Source: CAZNLL01 sp964573885 | Lineage (GTDB): Bacteria > Desulfobacterota > DSM-4660 > Desulfatiglandales > Desulfatiglandaceae | NCBI GenBank assembly: GCA_964573885.1 | Contig: CAZNLL010000024.1 | Location: 1-36,509 of the forward strand | Direction: 5' to 3' | DNA: 36,509 nt | Shown: positions 7,839 to 16,505 of the stretch, piece by piece | How positions within the stretch are numbered: position 1 is the first letter of the stretch | Layout: every line of letters begins with the position of its first letter | Program-made: the position numbers and the translations under genes | Notes under the pieces: model-generated | Databases searched by the model: none | Seen by the model: the letters and a program-made list of their open reading frames with translations, nothing else | What the model was told of the DNA's origin: nothing

Positions 7839-8873
7839 ATGATCCAGTCCATCTTTATCAGTCCCCTGCGGCCCATGAGGGTCATCCGTATTTCCCTGGC
7901 TCTCGTCTTGCTGGTCTTTTTAACCTTTCTCTTTTCCCTACTCCTTGGAACGGCGGAGATCAGCCTGGGCAACCTCTGGGGACTTGTCACCGGAAGCGGG
8001 CATGTGGAAGAGACAGTAAAGATGATCGTCCTGAAAATCCGCCTGCCGAGGATCATCCTGGCGGGCCTCGTTGGGTTCTCTCTATCTCTGGCAGGGCTTG
8101 TCTTTCAAGGACTTCTGCGTAATCCCTTGGCCGACCCTTTTGTGCTGGGCATTTCCAGCGGGGCCGCCTTCGGCGCCGTCATTGGCATCGTCCTCGGCCT
8201 TGGTTTTCGTTTCGGTGTCCCTGCCACGGCCTTTGCCGGTGCCCTTGTAGCCATATACTTGGTGATGACCGTGGGCAGGAGGGATATGGGTTTGGAATCG
8301 TCAACCATCCTCCTGGCCGGCGTGATCATTAATGCCTTTTTTACGGCCATTATTATGTTTTTTATCGCAACGGCCGCAGACAATCGTCTGCATACCATGC
8401 TCTTCTGGCTTTATGGTGATCTTTCCCAGAGCCGTTTCAGTGAATCCGCGGTAATCGCCCCTGTCCTCCTTGTCGCCTCCATCACCCTTTATGGGTTCTC
8501 CAGGCACCTGAACCTGATCACGGCGGGCGAGGAAACGGCACTTCAACTGGGTGTGGACGTGGAGAAGGCCAAACTGATCTGCTTCTTGGCGGTCTCTCTC
8601 ATCATCGGCCTGGTGGTGGCCTTTTCAGGTCTCATCGGATTTGTAGGGCTTATTGTACCTCATCTTGGCAGAATGATTTATGGTTCCGATCACCGCCTTC
8701 TCATGCCGGTTTCTGCCCTGGGCGGGGCCGCATTCCTGATCGCAGCCGATACCCTTGCCAGGACGGTTATTTCACCAAGTGAGCTGCCCGTAGGGGTGAT
8801 TACGGCCTTTCTGGGTGCGCCCTTTTTTGTATACCTGCTCAAGACACGGGGAAGCCAATGGGGAGGTTCTTAA
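7839..8873 (+). CDS. btuC: Cobalamin ABC transporter permease
   Basis: This 344-residue FecCD-family permease (BtuC type) should have ten membrane helices. Typical family stretches are RLPRIILAGLVGFSLSLAG near residues 67-85, GLLRNPLADPFVLGISSGAA near 91-110, and GFVGLIVPHLGRMIYGSDHR near 265-284, which contains the coupling region to the ATPase. It begins directly after the btuF stop and its last 16 bases overlap the start of btuD, so the three are translated together. The homologous siderophore permeases look alike; the riboswitch decides for cobalamin. Confidence 0.92.
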   Translation: MIQSIFISPLRPMRVIRISLALVLLVFLTFLFSLLLGTAEISLGNLWGLVTGSGHVEETVKMIVLKIRLPRIILAGLVGFSLSLAGLVFQGLLRNPLADPFVLGISSGAAFGAVIGIVLGLGFRFGVPATAFAGALVAIYLVMTVGRRDMGLESSTILLAGVIINAFFTAIIMFFIATAADNRLHTMLFWLYGDLSQSRFSESAVIAPVLLVASITLYGFSRHLNLITAGEETALQLGVDVEKAKLICFLAVSLIIGLVVAFSGLIGFVGLIVPHLGRMIYGSDHRLLMPVSALGGAAFLIAADTLARTVISPSELPVGVITAFLGAPFFVYLLKTRGSQWGGS

Positions 8874-9655
8874 GAACGCAGGGTATGGGTTATAGGTTCG
8901 GACAGGAGATTTGGGCCCTCAGGGAGATTGACCTTGAGATCCGGCCCGGGGAGTTTCTCGGGGTGTTGGGGCCGAACGGCTCGGGAAAAAGCACCCTCCT
9001 CAAGATCCTGGATGGGATCTTGGTCCCTCAGGAGGGAGAGGTCCGGCTTAATAACAGGCCCTTGACCACCTACCACAGGGCGGATCTGGCAAAGGAGGTG
9101 GCCATGGTGGCTCAGGAGACCCATTTTCGTTTTTCCTTTTCCGCCCTGGAAGTGGTGCTCATGGGCCGATTTCCTCATTTGGGCCGTTTCCAGTTTGAAG
9201 GCCAGCATGACCTTTCAGTGGCCTACAAGGCCCTCGAGGACACCCATTGTCTGCACCTGGCGCAACGACCTATCCATAAGCTCTCAGGGGGTGAAAAGCA
9301 GCGTGTCCTCCTGGCCAGGGCCCTTGCCCAGGAACCGAGGGTTATCCTCCTGGATGAGCCTACTTCATTTCTGGATCTCAAATACAAAAAAGAGATCTTC
9401 GACCTGATTGTCGTCTTGACTCACCATAAGGGCCTTAGCGTATTGGTGGTATCCCACGACATTGACTTGGCCGCCCAGTATTGCGACCGCGTGGTTATGC
9501 TGAGAGAGGGGCGCATCTATGCGCAGGGCTTGCCGGAAGATGTGGTCACCGTCCAGAACATCGACGCGGTCTACAGCTGCCCCGTCATCGTGGACCGGAA
9601 TCCGGCTACCGGGGCCCCCCGGGTCAATCTGCTTAGGGCGGGGCCGCCAAACTAG
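8858..9655 (+). CDS. btuD: Cobalamin ABC transporter ATPase
   Basis: This 265-residue ATP-binding subunit drives cobalamin import. Walker A is GPNGSGKST (residues 40-48), the signature motif LSGGEKQR lies near 142-149, Walker B is VILLDEPT near 162-169, and the switch histidine is in VVSHDID. The start lies inside btuC, 16 bases before its stop, with GGGGAAG just upstream. The C-terminal tail after about residue 235 is short and without a known domain. The stop is 15 bases from that of the convergent MFS gene. Confidence 0.92.
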   Translation: MGRFLRTQGMGYRFGQEIWALREIDLEIRPGEFLGVLGPNGSGKSTLLKILDGILVPQEGEVRLNNRPLTTYHRADLAKEVAMVAQETHFRFSFSALEVVLMGRFPHLGRFQFEGQHDLSVAYKALEDTHCLHLAQRPIHKLSGGEKQRVLLARALAQEPRVILLDEPTSFLDLKYKKEIFDLIVVLTHHKGLSVLVVSHDIDLAAQYCDRVVMLREGRIYAQGLPEDVVTVQNIDAVYSCPVIVDRNPATGAPRVNLLRAGPPN

Positions 9656-9670
9656 CCCTGGACGAGCGGA

Positions 9671-10954
9671 TCAAGAGGCCTCTGTTAAGAGCCGTTTCCT
9701 GAAGCCCAGAGAGAGAATGAGACACAGGAAGACGATGAAAAGGCAGATTGAGAAGGCCTCCCTGTAGGCAGCAGGCGAATAAACATCCCCCCCGGGGCTT
9801 ACCCGGTCCAGGACGGCCCCGGTGAGAACCTGTATGACAGCTACCCCGAAAAAAGGTGCCGGGTTGAGGAGGCCTGATGTGGCTCCCAAGACAGGGGCCG
9901 GGGTGCTCTCTCTGACCAGTCCCCACAGGGCGGTGGCAAAGCCGCCGGCACTCCCCCCCATGAGGACCAACAAGGGAATCATGCCCCCCAGGCCGAGTAT
10001 ATGTCCCCCTGAGACGTATCCCGCCCATATCCCCGCCTGGAGGGCAATGATGACCACAAGGATGTGGGCCTTGTTTTTAAAAACCCGGTCTGCAAGCCAT
10101 CCAGAAAAGGGAGCTCCAACAAGAAAACCCAAAGGAATCAACATATTAAGCCTGCTTGCCTCCATTTGGGTCACCTCCAGGACGGACATGAGATAGGGCG
10201 TAGCCCAGAGTCCCTGAAAGGTGAGAAAGGTGCCGAAGAACCCAAAAAAAAGGGTGGCAAGGACCCAAAACCGGATTGATGCCAAGACCCGCCATGCCGA
10301 TTCCCCCTGGGATGACTCATGCCTGTCTTGACCAGGCGCTCCCTTTGACGGGATATCCTGAGGCCTTTCTTCGTAATCCCTGGTCACGAGGAAAGCGGCT
10401 GCGGCAAGACCCAGAGTGACTGCGGCAATGATGAGAAAGCTGGACCTCCAGCCCCAGGTGCTGGCCATCCAGGCCAGGGGCGTGGTAGCCACGATGGCTC
10501 CCAGGTTTCCCGCGGCCAGAAGGAGGCCGGTCATAGTGGCGAATTCCCTTTCCCGAAACCACTGGGAAAAGGCCTTTAAGGCCGGAACATACACCCCACC
10601 CACGCCAAAGCCTATGACGGCGCGACCTACAGACGCCCAGAAGATGTTGGGGGCGAATCCGAAGATGACGCATCCAAGGGCCGCAGCAAGGGACCAGAGG
10701 CCCACCACCCGGCGGGGGCCGAGGAGGTCTGAAAGATGACCTACCAGAGGCTGTTCAAGGGCGTATACATAAAAATACATGGACGCCATAATTCCCAGGG
10801 CGGTGGCATTGGTGTGAAATTCGGCCAAGAGATCGGGCGCAATGACGGAAGTGGATACTCGATGGAAATACACGAAGAAATAGATAGAAGAAATGACGGC
10901 AAAAACCATCCACCGGTGGGATTCAAGGGAAGGACGCTTCGCGTCAGAGATCAT
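9671..10954 (-). CDS. MFS transporter, organic anion or sugar-phosphate type
   Basis: This 427-residue major facilitator protein should have 12 helices in two halves, split by a hydrophilic loop at about residues 195-222 rich in Glu, Asp, Gly and Ser. Early features (SIYFFVYFHRVSTSVIAPDL and GHLSDLLGPRRVVG, the family A-type motif) point to the ACS/sugar-phosphate antiporter branch. The substrate is not visible. GGGGAAA lies about 5 bases before the ATG. It is a single gene, convergent to btuD, with its promoter probably in the 50 bases before the hydrolase remnant at 11007. Confidence 0.88.
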   Translation of the reverse strand: MISDAKRPSLESHRWMVFAVISSIYFFVYFHRVSTSVIAPDLLAEFHTNATALGIMASMYFYVYALEQPLVGHLSDLLGPRRVVGLWSLAAALGCVIFGFAPNIFWASVGRAVIGFGVGGVYVPALKAFSQWFREREFATMTGLLLAAGNLGAIVATTPLAWMASTWGWRSSFLIIAAVTLGLAAAAFLVTRDYEERPQDIPSKGAPGQDRHESSQGESAWRVLASIRFWVLATLFFGFFGTFLTFQGLWATPYLMSVLEVTQMEASRLNMLIPLGFLVGAPFSGWLADRVFKNKAHILVVIIALQAGIWAGYVSGGHILGLGGMIPLLVLMGGSAGGFATALWGLVRESTPAPVLGATSGLLNPAPFFGVAVIQVLTGAVLDRVSPGGDVYSPAAYREAFSICLFIVFLCLILSLGFRKRLLTEAS

Positions 10955-11006
10955 AGCAGTTTCCCCATTGGGGTTTTGGGGCGTGGCCCCGAAAAGGTGG
11001 CCTTGA

Positions 11007-11303
11007 ACGACTGGACTTTTCTATGGCCTCCCGTTAAATATAGTGATTACCCAAGACAAATCAAGGATTGAGAGGGTGTTCCCGGACACCCCTCAGGCCA
11101 AAAAGGCCCTGGACCTCAAAGGGATTCGGTTGTTTCTGTGGTTCGCCAGGTTTCCTTTGGTCCTGTCCCGGGAGACGAAAAACGGGTTTCATATTGTGAG
11201 GCTTTTGGACCTGCGTCTTTTTACTGTTGAAGGAATGTTCCCTTTTGTTTATGAAGTTGTGTTGGATGACCGGGGAAATGTTCAGGCCGAGAAATGGGGG
11301 TGA
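11007..11303 (+). pseudogene. C-terminal remnant of a membrane-bound metal-dependent hydrolase
   Basis: The open frame (stop codon just before 11007, stop at 11303) reads like the end of a YdjM/YbcI-type DUF457 hydrolase. It has a hydrophobic GLPLNIVI-like strand, a middle LFLWFARFPLVLS segment, LLDLRLFTVEG and PFVYEVVLDDRGNV. Those features normally follow a several-helix catalytic domain, which is absent here: the frame is closed upstream and the MFS promoter lies there. Translation could start at GTG 11043 and give an 86-residue protein, but there is no good ribosome binding site. I call it a decayed gene; a short stand-alone protein is the alternative. Confidence 0.5.
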
Positions 11304-11391
11304 GGCATGTCATGTAAATCAAAAGCAGGTGTTTCGGTCTTCCTGGTTTGGCTGAAACCGTCAATAATCAAGAGAAAAGGAGGTTCTTTTT

Positions 11392-12408
11392 ATGTGGCAT
11401 CCTGAAAAGTGCGATTTGTGTGGTGATTGTCTGGTTCGTTGCCTCTATGTGGATTACGAAAAGGATCAGGCCGTGGAACAGATAAAGGCGCTCATGGAGG
11501 ACGAATCCGCCGAAATACTGAGACAATGTATAACCTGCTGCGCCTGCAATGAATACTGCCCCACAGGGGCCAACCCCTTTGATCTTATCAACCCTTTGCA
11601 GGAAAAGTACCAGTCCCTGCCTATATCCGGTAAGATGCGGAAGTTCATGGATGCAGGCGCCACCGTACCTTCCGACCTCATAAAGGGGGACGATTCTAAA
11701 CCCGCTCTCTCCCTGTGTGTAATGGAGCCATTTATGCCCAAGAACGCCATAGGAGGTCAGATGTTCGAGGGCATGACAACGGCAAAGGGGGGGGAATACT
11801 TCTGCTATCTGGGGTATGTGCATATCGGTCTGGAAAGTCCCCTCAAGGAAAACGCCCAGCGATTTATTGACTCCCTTGCAAGCCTCGGCGCAAAAGAAGT
11901 CGTCCTCCTCCACGCGGATTGCCATGCTATGATGTCCAAGATGGATGAGTATGGAATCCAAGTGCCCTTTAAGGCAACCCATATTATCGAGTATATGAGA
12001 GACTATATCAAGGCCTACCCGGACAAGGTCAGTCCCCTTAACCGAAAAGTCGCCTACCAGAGGCCCTGTGCCTCGCGCTATTCCAGTGAGGTTGAGCCCG
12101 CGCTGGATGAGCTCTTTGAACTCATTGGTGTGGAACGGGCGGCCAGAAAATACGATCGGGAAATGGCTCAATGCTGTGGGAGTCTTTTCTCCAGGATAGA
12201 CCCGGAAAGGATTCAACCCATGGTGGCCGCCAACATTCAGGATGCCGTTGATTCAGGCGCTGAGGCCATGGTCTATCTTTGCCCTCTGTGCATGGGGACC
12301 CTGGCCAAGCCTGCCAGTGAAAAGGGGCTTAATCCGGTCTTCATCACCCAATTGGTCCGCATGGCCCTTGGAGAGATCCCTTTCCCTGCCTCGGGTCAGA
12401 GCGCCTAA
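11392..12408 (+). CDS. HdrD-like Fe-S/CCG-domain oxidoreductase subunit
   Basis: This 338-residue protein resembles HdrD/GlpC-type electron-transfer subunits. Two [4Fe-4S] ferredoxin motifs open it: C7-x2-C10-x2-C13-x3-C17, and a second set around C46, C49/C50, C52 and C56 followed by Pro. A C-terminal CCG domain has C226, C261-C262-Gly and C297-x2-C300, the pattern that holds a noncubane cluster or zinc in heterodisulfide reductases. The first of the two CCG repeats common in the family is degenerate. AAAGGAGG precedes the ATG. It is the first gene of a five-gene operon and may pass electrons to or from the acyl-CoA reactions encoded downstream; that role is inferred. Confidence 0.82.
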   Translation: MWHPEKCDLCGDCLVRCLYVDYEKDQAVEQIKALMEDESAEILRQCITCCACNEYCPTGANPFDLINPLQEKYQSLPISGKMRKFMDAGATVPSDLIKGDDSKPALSLCVMEPFMPKNAIGGQMFEGMTTAKGGEYFCYLGYVHIGLESPLKENAQRFIDSLASLGAKEVVLLHADCHAMMSKMDEYGIQVPFKATHIIEYMRDYIKAYPDKVSPLNRKVAYQRPCASRYSSEVEPALDELFELIGVERAARKYDREMAQCCGSLFSRIDPERIQPMVAANIQDAVDSGAEAMVYLCPLCMGTLAKPASEKGLNPVFITQLVRMALGEIPFPASGQSA

Positions 12409-12440
12409 AGGGCGATCCGGAGAGGGAGGGAGAAAGCAAT

Positions 12441-13841
12441 ATGGAAAGGCCAGAGGAGCTGATGGATCAACTGGATGCCATTTTCCATCCCGGGTCTGTG
12501 GCGGTGGTGGGTGCGCCGAGGGGTATGAAGGGAGGGAAGGTCTTTCTTACGGGCCTTCTGGAACAGGGCTTCCCGGGACCCATCTACCCCGTCCATCCAG
12601 AGGCGGATGTCATCGACGGCCTCAAGGCCTATCCCACGGTGTCGGCTATACCCGGGCCCGTGGACCTCGCCATTATACTGGTGCCCCATCATCGGGTCCT
12701 CCCGGTTATACGGGAATGTGCGGAAAAGGGCGTTAAGGGGGTGGTGCTCTTCACGGCCGGGTACAAAGAGACGGGGACCCGGCAAGGGAAGGCCCTGGAA
12801 GAGGAGTTGGTCCGGGTGGCCCGTTCTTCCGGGATGAGGCTCATGGGGCCTAATTGCATGGGCCTTTATTCACCCAGGGCCGGGCTGTCTAATTTCCCCG
12901 AGCTGTCTAGAGAGCCCGGACCTGTGGCAATCATTTCCCATAGTGGGTCCCTGACCAACATTTTGGGCCGTACCGCAGAGCAGAAGGGGATCCGCTTCAG
13001 CAAGGTTGTGAGCCTGGGTAACGAATGCGATCTCACAAGCGCGGATTTCCTTGCCTATCTGGGCCAGGACCAGGAAACAGGGGTCATCGGGGCCTACCTG
13101 GAAGGCATAAACAAGGGCCCCTTCTTTTTGGAGGCCCTCAGGCAGGCTTCTTTGAAAAAACCGGTCATTTTGTGGAAGCTCGGGATGACCCAGGAGGGAA
13201 GCCGGGCCGCGGCTTCTCACACGGGGGCCCTTGCGGGTTCCCGGGATGTATGGGCGGGAGCTGTGCGGCAAGGGGGGGGTATCGCCGTGAAAGGCTATGA
13301 GGCCTGGGTTGATGCCCTGATGGGTTTTTCCCTGCTTCCCCCCCGTTTGGGCGATCGAATTGCAATCCTCTCGGGGCCCGGGGGTCTGGCCGTATCCGCT
13401 GCCGAGGCCTGTGGTAATGCGGGGCTGAGCCTGGCTGAGCTTTCAGAAGAGACCAGGACCACCCTGAGCGAATTTGTACCGCCCACCGGTACGAGCCTCC
13501 GCAATCCCATCGATGTGGGACTTACAGCCTCCTTCAACGTGGATATCTATATCGGGGCCGCAAGGGCGGCTGCAAGAGATTCGGGAGTGGATGCGGTTGT
13601 GGTGGCAGGAAGGGGATTCACCTCCGAAGCAAACACCCTCTACACGGATTCCATGATACAGGCGAGCAGGGATTTCCAGAAGCCCTTTCTTATGGTGAAC
13701 ATTCCCGGCTTTGACCAGGCCCTTGCCCGGCGTTTGTGTGAAGGCGGGCTTCCTTTCTTTGAATCCGCAGAGAGGGCCATGGACACCTATGCCAAGGTCT
13801 GGAGGTACCAAAAGTGGCTGAGGGCGGCTTCAGGGAAATAA
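12441..13841 (+). CDS. ADP-forming acyl-CoA synthetase, alpha subunit
   Basis: This 466-residue protein matches the alpha subunit of NDP-forming acetyl/acyl-CoA synthetase, which makes ATP from acyl-CoA. It has a CoA-binding Rossmann domain (about 10-140, with SVAVVGAPRG and PNCMGLYSP), a succinyl-CoA-ligase-like domain (about 155-300, with SHSGS), and the phospho-histidine H260 in AASHTGALAGS. A third ligase-CoA domain runs to the end. The ATP-grasp beta subunit is neither fused nor present next door, so the enzyme needs a partner elsewhere or works differently. It is 32 bases from the Fe-S gene and 34 bases from the hydratase gene in the same operon. Confidence 0.85.
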   Translation: MERPEELMDQLDAIFHPGSVAVVGAPRGMKGGKVFLTGLLEQGFPGPIYPVHPEADVIDGLKAYPTVSAIPGPVDLAIILVPHHRVLPVIRECAEKGVKGVVLFTAGYKETGTRQGKALEEELVRVARSSGMRLMGPNCMGLYSPRAGLSNFPELSREPGPVAIISHSGSLTNILGRTAEQKGIRFSKVVSLGNECDLTSADFLAYLGQDQETGVIGAYLEGINKGPFFLEALRQASLKKPVILWKLGMTQEGSRAAASHTGALAGSRDVWAGAVRQGGGIAVKGYEAWVDALMGFSLLPPRLGDRIAILSGPGGLAVSAAEACGNAGLSLAELSEETRTTLSEFVPPTGTSLRNPIDVGLTASFNVDIYIGAARAAARDSGVDAVVVAGRGFTSEANTLYTDSMIQASRDFQKPFLMVNIPGFDQALARRLCEGGLPFFESAERAMDTYAKVWRYQKWLRAASGK

Positions 13842-13875
13842 GCGGGTAAGAAAGGGCTTGGAAAAAGGGGCTTTG

Positions 13876-14769
13876 GTGAAGATTCACTCACACTTTGCGG
13901 GTACGACCCTCAAGGATTTCCACATGGAGGTCCAGTGGCGTCACACCATGAATACAGCGGCGGCTGTAGGAGATGACAACCCTTTCTATTTTGATGATGA
14001 GCGGGAGGGGGGAGTGATCGCCCCACCCATGTTCCCTGTGGTCACCACATGGCCCATCGTAGAACGGATCTGGGAGTATATCCAAGCCGATGATTTCCCA
14101 CGGGAGATTGTGGCCACCCAGGTCCATTACAGGGAGCATCTTGAGTTTTACAGATCCTTGAGGCCTGGGGACACCGTCACCATCAGGGGGGAGGTGGCCG
14201 CCATTTTTCCTCATCGGGCCGGAACCCAGGTGGTGGTCAAATTTGACGCCGTGGATGCCCAGGGCGTGCCCGTATTCACAGAGTATAACGGTGCCCTCAT
14301 GCGGGGTGTGGAATGCCCTGACGGTGGGCAGGGGGCCGAAACCCTTCCGGAGACGCCTCCCTTTGAAGCTTCGGGGCCTGCGCTCTGGCAGGCTTCAATT
14401 CCCATAGGTCGGCTTCAGCCCTTTATCTACGACGGGTGCACCAACATTTTTTTCCCTATCCACACCTCCAAAAGGTTTGCCCGGCGGGTGGGGTTGCCGG
14501 GGACCATCCTGCAGGGAACCGCCACCTTGGCTTTTGCCTGCCGGGAGCTGGTGAACAGGGAGGCGGGAGGTGATCCCAGGAGACTGAGGATCCTTGGGTG
14601 CCGTTTCAGTCAACCGGTATTGCCAGGGACGACCATAGCGGTTAGGCTTATGGCAAGAGAAATGCACGAACAGGGCGCGGGGCTCCACTTCTCTGTTCTC
14701 AACCAAGAGGGAGAAAGGGCCTTGAGCGGCGGATATGCCTTTTTTAAAAAGAGCGGTGATAGGCCATGA
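13876..14769 (+). CDS. Double-hotdog MaoC-like acyl-CoA hydratase
   Basis: This 297-residue protein has two hotdog domains. The N-terminal one is of FAS1/MaoC dehydratase type (about 15-145), with AVGDDNPFYFDDE. The C-terminal MaoC-like one (about 170-295) has FFPIHTSKRFARRVGLPG and then ILQGTATLAF. It should hydrate an enoyl-CoA or dehydrate the hydroxy form. The Asp-x4-His pair of (R)-hydratases is not intact in either half: the N-half lacks the His and the C-half has H196 without the Asp at its usual distance. The halves may therefore act jointly. The GTG at 13876 has AAAGGGG 5 bases upstream; a TTG at 13858 is less likely. Its stop overlaps the next ATG by four bases. Confidence 0.78.
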   Translation: MKIHSHFAGTTLKDFHMEVQWRHTMNTAAAVGDDNPFYFDDEREGGVIAPPMFPVVTTWPIVERIWEYIQADDFPREIVATQVHYREHLEFYRSLRPGDTVTIRGEVAAIFPHRAGTQVVVKFDAVDAQGVPVFTEYNGALMRGVECPDGGQGAETLPETPPFEASGPALWQASIPIGRLQPFIYDGCTNIFFPIHTSKRFARRVGLPGTILQGTATLAFACRELVNREAGGDPRRLRILGCRFSQPVLPGTTIAVRLMAREMHEQGAGLHFSVLNQEGERALSGGYAFFKKSGDRP

Positions 14770-15947
14770 TTCTAGAAAAACTAAGAGACAAGTGCGCCGT
14801 GGTTGGTGTTGGGTATACAGCCCAGGGCAGGGTGCCGGATCGTTCGGCCCTGAGCTTTTATCTGGAGGCCGCTGCGAATGCTATCAGGGACGCGGGTATC
14901 AGAAAAGAAGATGTAGACGGACTTATCTGTTATCGCCAGTTTGAGCCCTTGGGCAATGATACCCTGGTTACTCCCTACCTGGTAGCCCAGCACCTGGGCA
15001 TTCAGCCGAAGATCTTGAGCCAGGAATCCTTTTGCGCACGTGGCCATTTTCTTCACGCCGTGAGCCTGATAGAGGCGGGTTTTTGTAATTACGTGCTCAT
15101 CGTGTACGGGGATAATGCCCTTTCCGGCGGTCGGAATTTTGCCGAGAGGGGTACGAACAGCGAACCCCCGGCCCACAATGCCGCTTATGGGGAGTTCAGC
15201 GCGGCGGCACAATATGCCATGGCGGCGCGCAGGGCCATGCATGAATTCCGGACCGGACCTGAGACCTGGAAGGAAATCGCGGTGAATCAGCGCAAGTGGG
15301 CCAATCTCAACCCCCTGGCAGCCATGCACAAAAGGCCTCTCACCTACCGAGAATACCTCAGTGCAGACTGGCTTGTAGCGCCTTTCCGTCTCTATGATTG
15401 CTGCCTTATCAGCGACGGGGGAAGGGCCTGTATCCTCACCTCCACGGAACGGGCCCGGGACCTGCCCCACCCGGTGGTCACCATTATGGGTCTGGGAGAG
15501 CACAACCCCTCTGTGGATATCCACCAGTCCAGGTTTATGGCCGGGCCCACCGGCGCCCGGGTGGCCGGGAGAACGGCCCTTGACATGGCCGGTATCGGCC
15601 TTCAGGATATAGACGCCTGTGAGATTTACGACTGCTTTACCTACACAGTGGAGATCACTCTCCAGGACTATGGTTTTTTCGGCCCCGGTGAGGGTGGAGA
15701 CTGGTTCAAGGACCACAGAACCGCACCGGGGGGAGACATGCCTGTAAACACCTCGGGCGGGCTGCTGGGCGAGGCCTATTTCATGGGCCTTACCCCCATT
15801 ACAGAGGGGGTGATGCAGTTGATGGGGCGGTGCGGGGAGAGACAGCTCGGCCCCGGGACAGGAACCAAGAACCCTGAAATCATTCTTTGCTGTGACAATG
15901 GTGCCATCCTGCAGACCCACGCCACCATAATTTTGAGGAGGCCTTAG
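14766..15947 (+). CDS. SCP2-thiolase-fold protein, possible acyl-CoA aldolase (Ltp2-like)
   Basis: This 393-residue protein has the thiolase fold of the SCP-x/lipid-transfer branch. A Cys is present at the nucleophile position (C90 in SFCARG), but the GHP histidine position is occupied by Y338 (GGLLGEAYFMG). Y288 (EIYDCF) lies exactly 50 residues before it. The Mycobacterium aldolase Ltp2 uses two tyrosines with, as I recall, the same 50-residue spacing (Y294 and Y344) and needs a DUF35 partner. Here a DUF35 gene follows one base after the stop. Retro-aldol cleavage of a beta-hydroxyacyl-CoA made by the preceding hydratase is my preferred reading; a true thiolase or a condensing enzyme is the alternative. 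Confidence 0.8.
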   Translation: MILEKLRDKCAVVGVGYTAQGRVPDRSALSFYLEAAANAIRDAGIRKEDVDGLICYRQFEPLGNDTLVTPYLVAQHLGIQPKILSQESFCARGHFLHAVSLIEAGFCNYVLIVYGDNALSGGRNFAERGTNSEPPAHNAAYGEFSAAAQYAMAARRAMHEFRTGPETWKEIAVNQRKWANLNPLAAMHKRPLTYREYLSADWLVAPFRLYDCCLISDGGRACILTSTERARDLPHPVVTIMGLGEHNPSVDIHQSRFMAGPTGARVAGRTALDMAGIGLQDIDACEIYDCFTYTVEITLQDYGFFGPGEGGDWFKDHRTAPGGDMPVNTSGGLLGEAYFMGLTPITEGVMQLMGRCGERQLGPGTGTKNPEIILCCDNGAILQTHATIILRRP

Positions 15948-15948
15948 C

Positions 15949-16359
15949 ATGGGAGATGAAGGGGTTTTATGGGGATCCAACGCCGACATGAGTCCCTTTT
16001 GGGAAGGGTGTAAAAAACAGGAACTCCGTTTTCAGAAATGCCGAAACTGTGGGCATGTGAGGTGGCCTCCCGCGGTGATTTGCCCCCGGTGTCTCTCCCA
16101 GGACAAGGAATGGATTATGTCTGAGGGGAGGGGAACGATTTACAGCTTTGTGGTCTATCATGTCGCCTTCCATCCGGCCTTTAAAGGATCTCTTCCCTAT
16201 GTGACCGGGGTGGTGGAACTGGACGAAGGTCCTTCTCTGATCACCAACATTGTGGACTGTGATCCTTCCCATCTCAGCTGTGACATGCCGGTGGAAGTGG
16301 TTTGGGACCACACGGGAGACGGGTCAGTTCTGCCGAAATTTAGACCCGTTGCCATTTAA
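15949..16359 (+). CDS. DUF35 zinc-ribbon/OB-fold partner protein
   Basis: This 136-residue protein of the DUF35 family consists of an N-terminal helix, a rubredoxin-like zinc ribbon (C31, C34, C46, C49: CRNCG and CPRC) and an OB-fold from about residue 55. Family members bind and stabilise SCP2-type thiolases or aldolases and help place the acyl-CoA; they also partner with MaoC hydratases. Its position directly behind the thiolase-fold gene supports that role. It ends the operon that began at 11392. Confidence 0.88.
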   Translation: MGDEGVLWGSNADMSPFWEGCKKQELRFQKCRNCGHVRWPPAVICPRCLSQDKEWIMSEGRGTIYSFVVYHVAFHPAFKGSLPYVTGVVELDEGPSLITNIVDCDPSHLSCDMPVEVVWDHTGDGSVLPKFRPVAI

Positions 16360-16466
16360 GCGCCTTTAAAAAGAGGCATTTGTCAAAAGCATTTTTCTTG
16401 ACCTTCTGGAAAAGGATCTGATAAAAAAATGTTCGGCCGCAGGCGTTTTTATTAACCATCGCAAAA

Positions 16467-16481
16467 TAGTTGACATGTAGT
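16467..16481 (+). repeat. Left terminal inverted repeat of the IS630 element
   Basis: TAGTTGACATGTAGT matches the complement of 17508-17523 with one gap. It contains the -35 box of the transposase promoter. Confidence 0.55.
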
Positions 16482-16497
16482 AGTATTGTATGATAAT
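16470..16497 (+). promoter_or_regulatory. Transposase promoter within the IS end
   Basis: A perfect TTGACA (16470-16475) is followed after 16 bases by GATAAT (16492-16497), five of six matches to the -10 consensus. Transcription would begin about 16503-16505, practically at the ATG at 16506, so the message would be nearly leaderless. No ribosome binding site is visible there. Confidence 0.65.
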
Positions 16498-16505
16498 CTT
16501 TTTGT

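Noticed and set aside
11368..12216. Minus-strand open frame of 282 codons
   Set aside because: It is antisense to the Fe-S/CCG protein gene, whose cysteine motifs and ribosome binding site are unambiguous.
14781..15989. Long open frame of about 400 codons on the minus strand
   Set aside because: It is antisense to the thiolase-fold and DUF35 genes, which have clear family motifs. Its translation has no recognisable domain, and it results from the GC-rich codon pattern of the real genes.
16360..16466. Possible terminator directly after the DUF35 gene
   Set aside because: Only short stems with mismatches (GCCTTT/AGAGGC) and no proper T run are present; the strong terminator at 17591 fits better.
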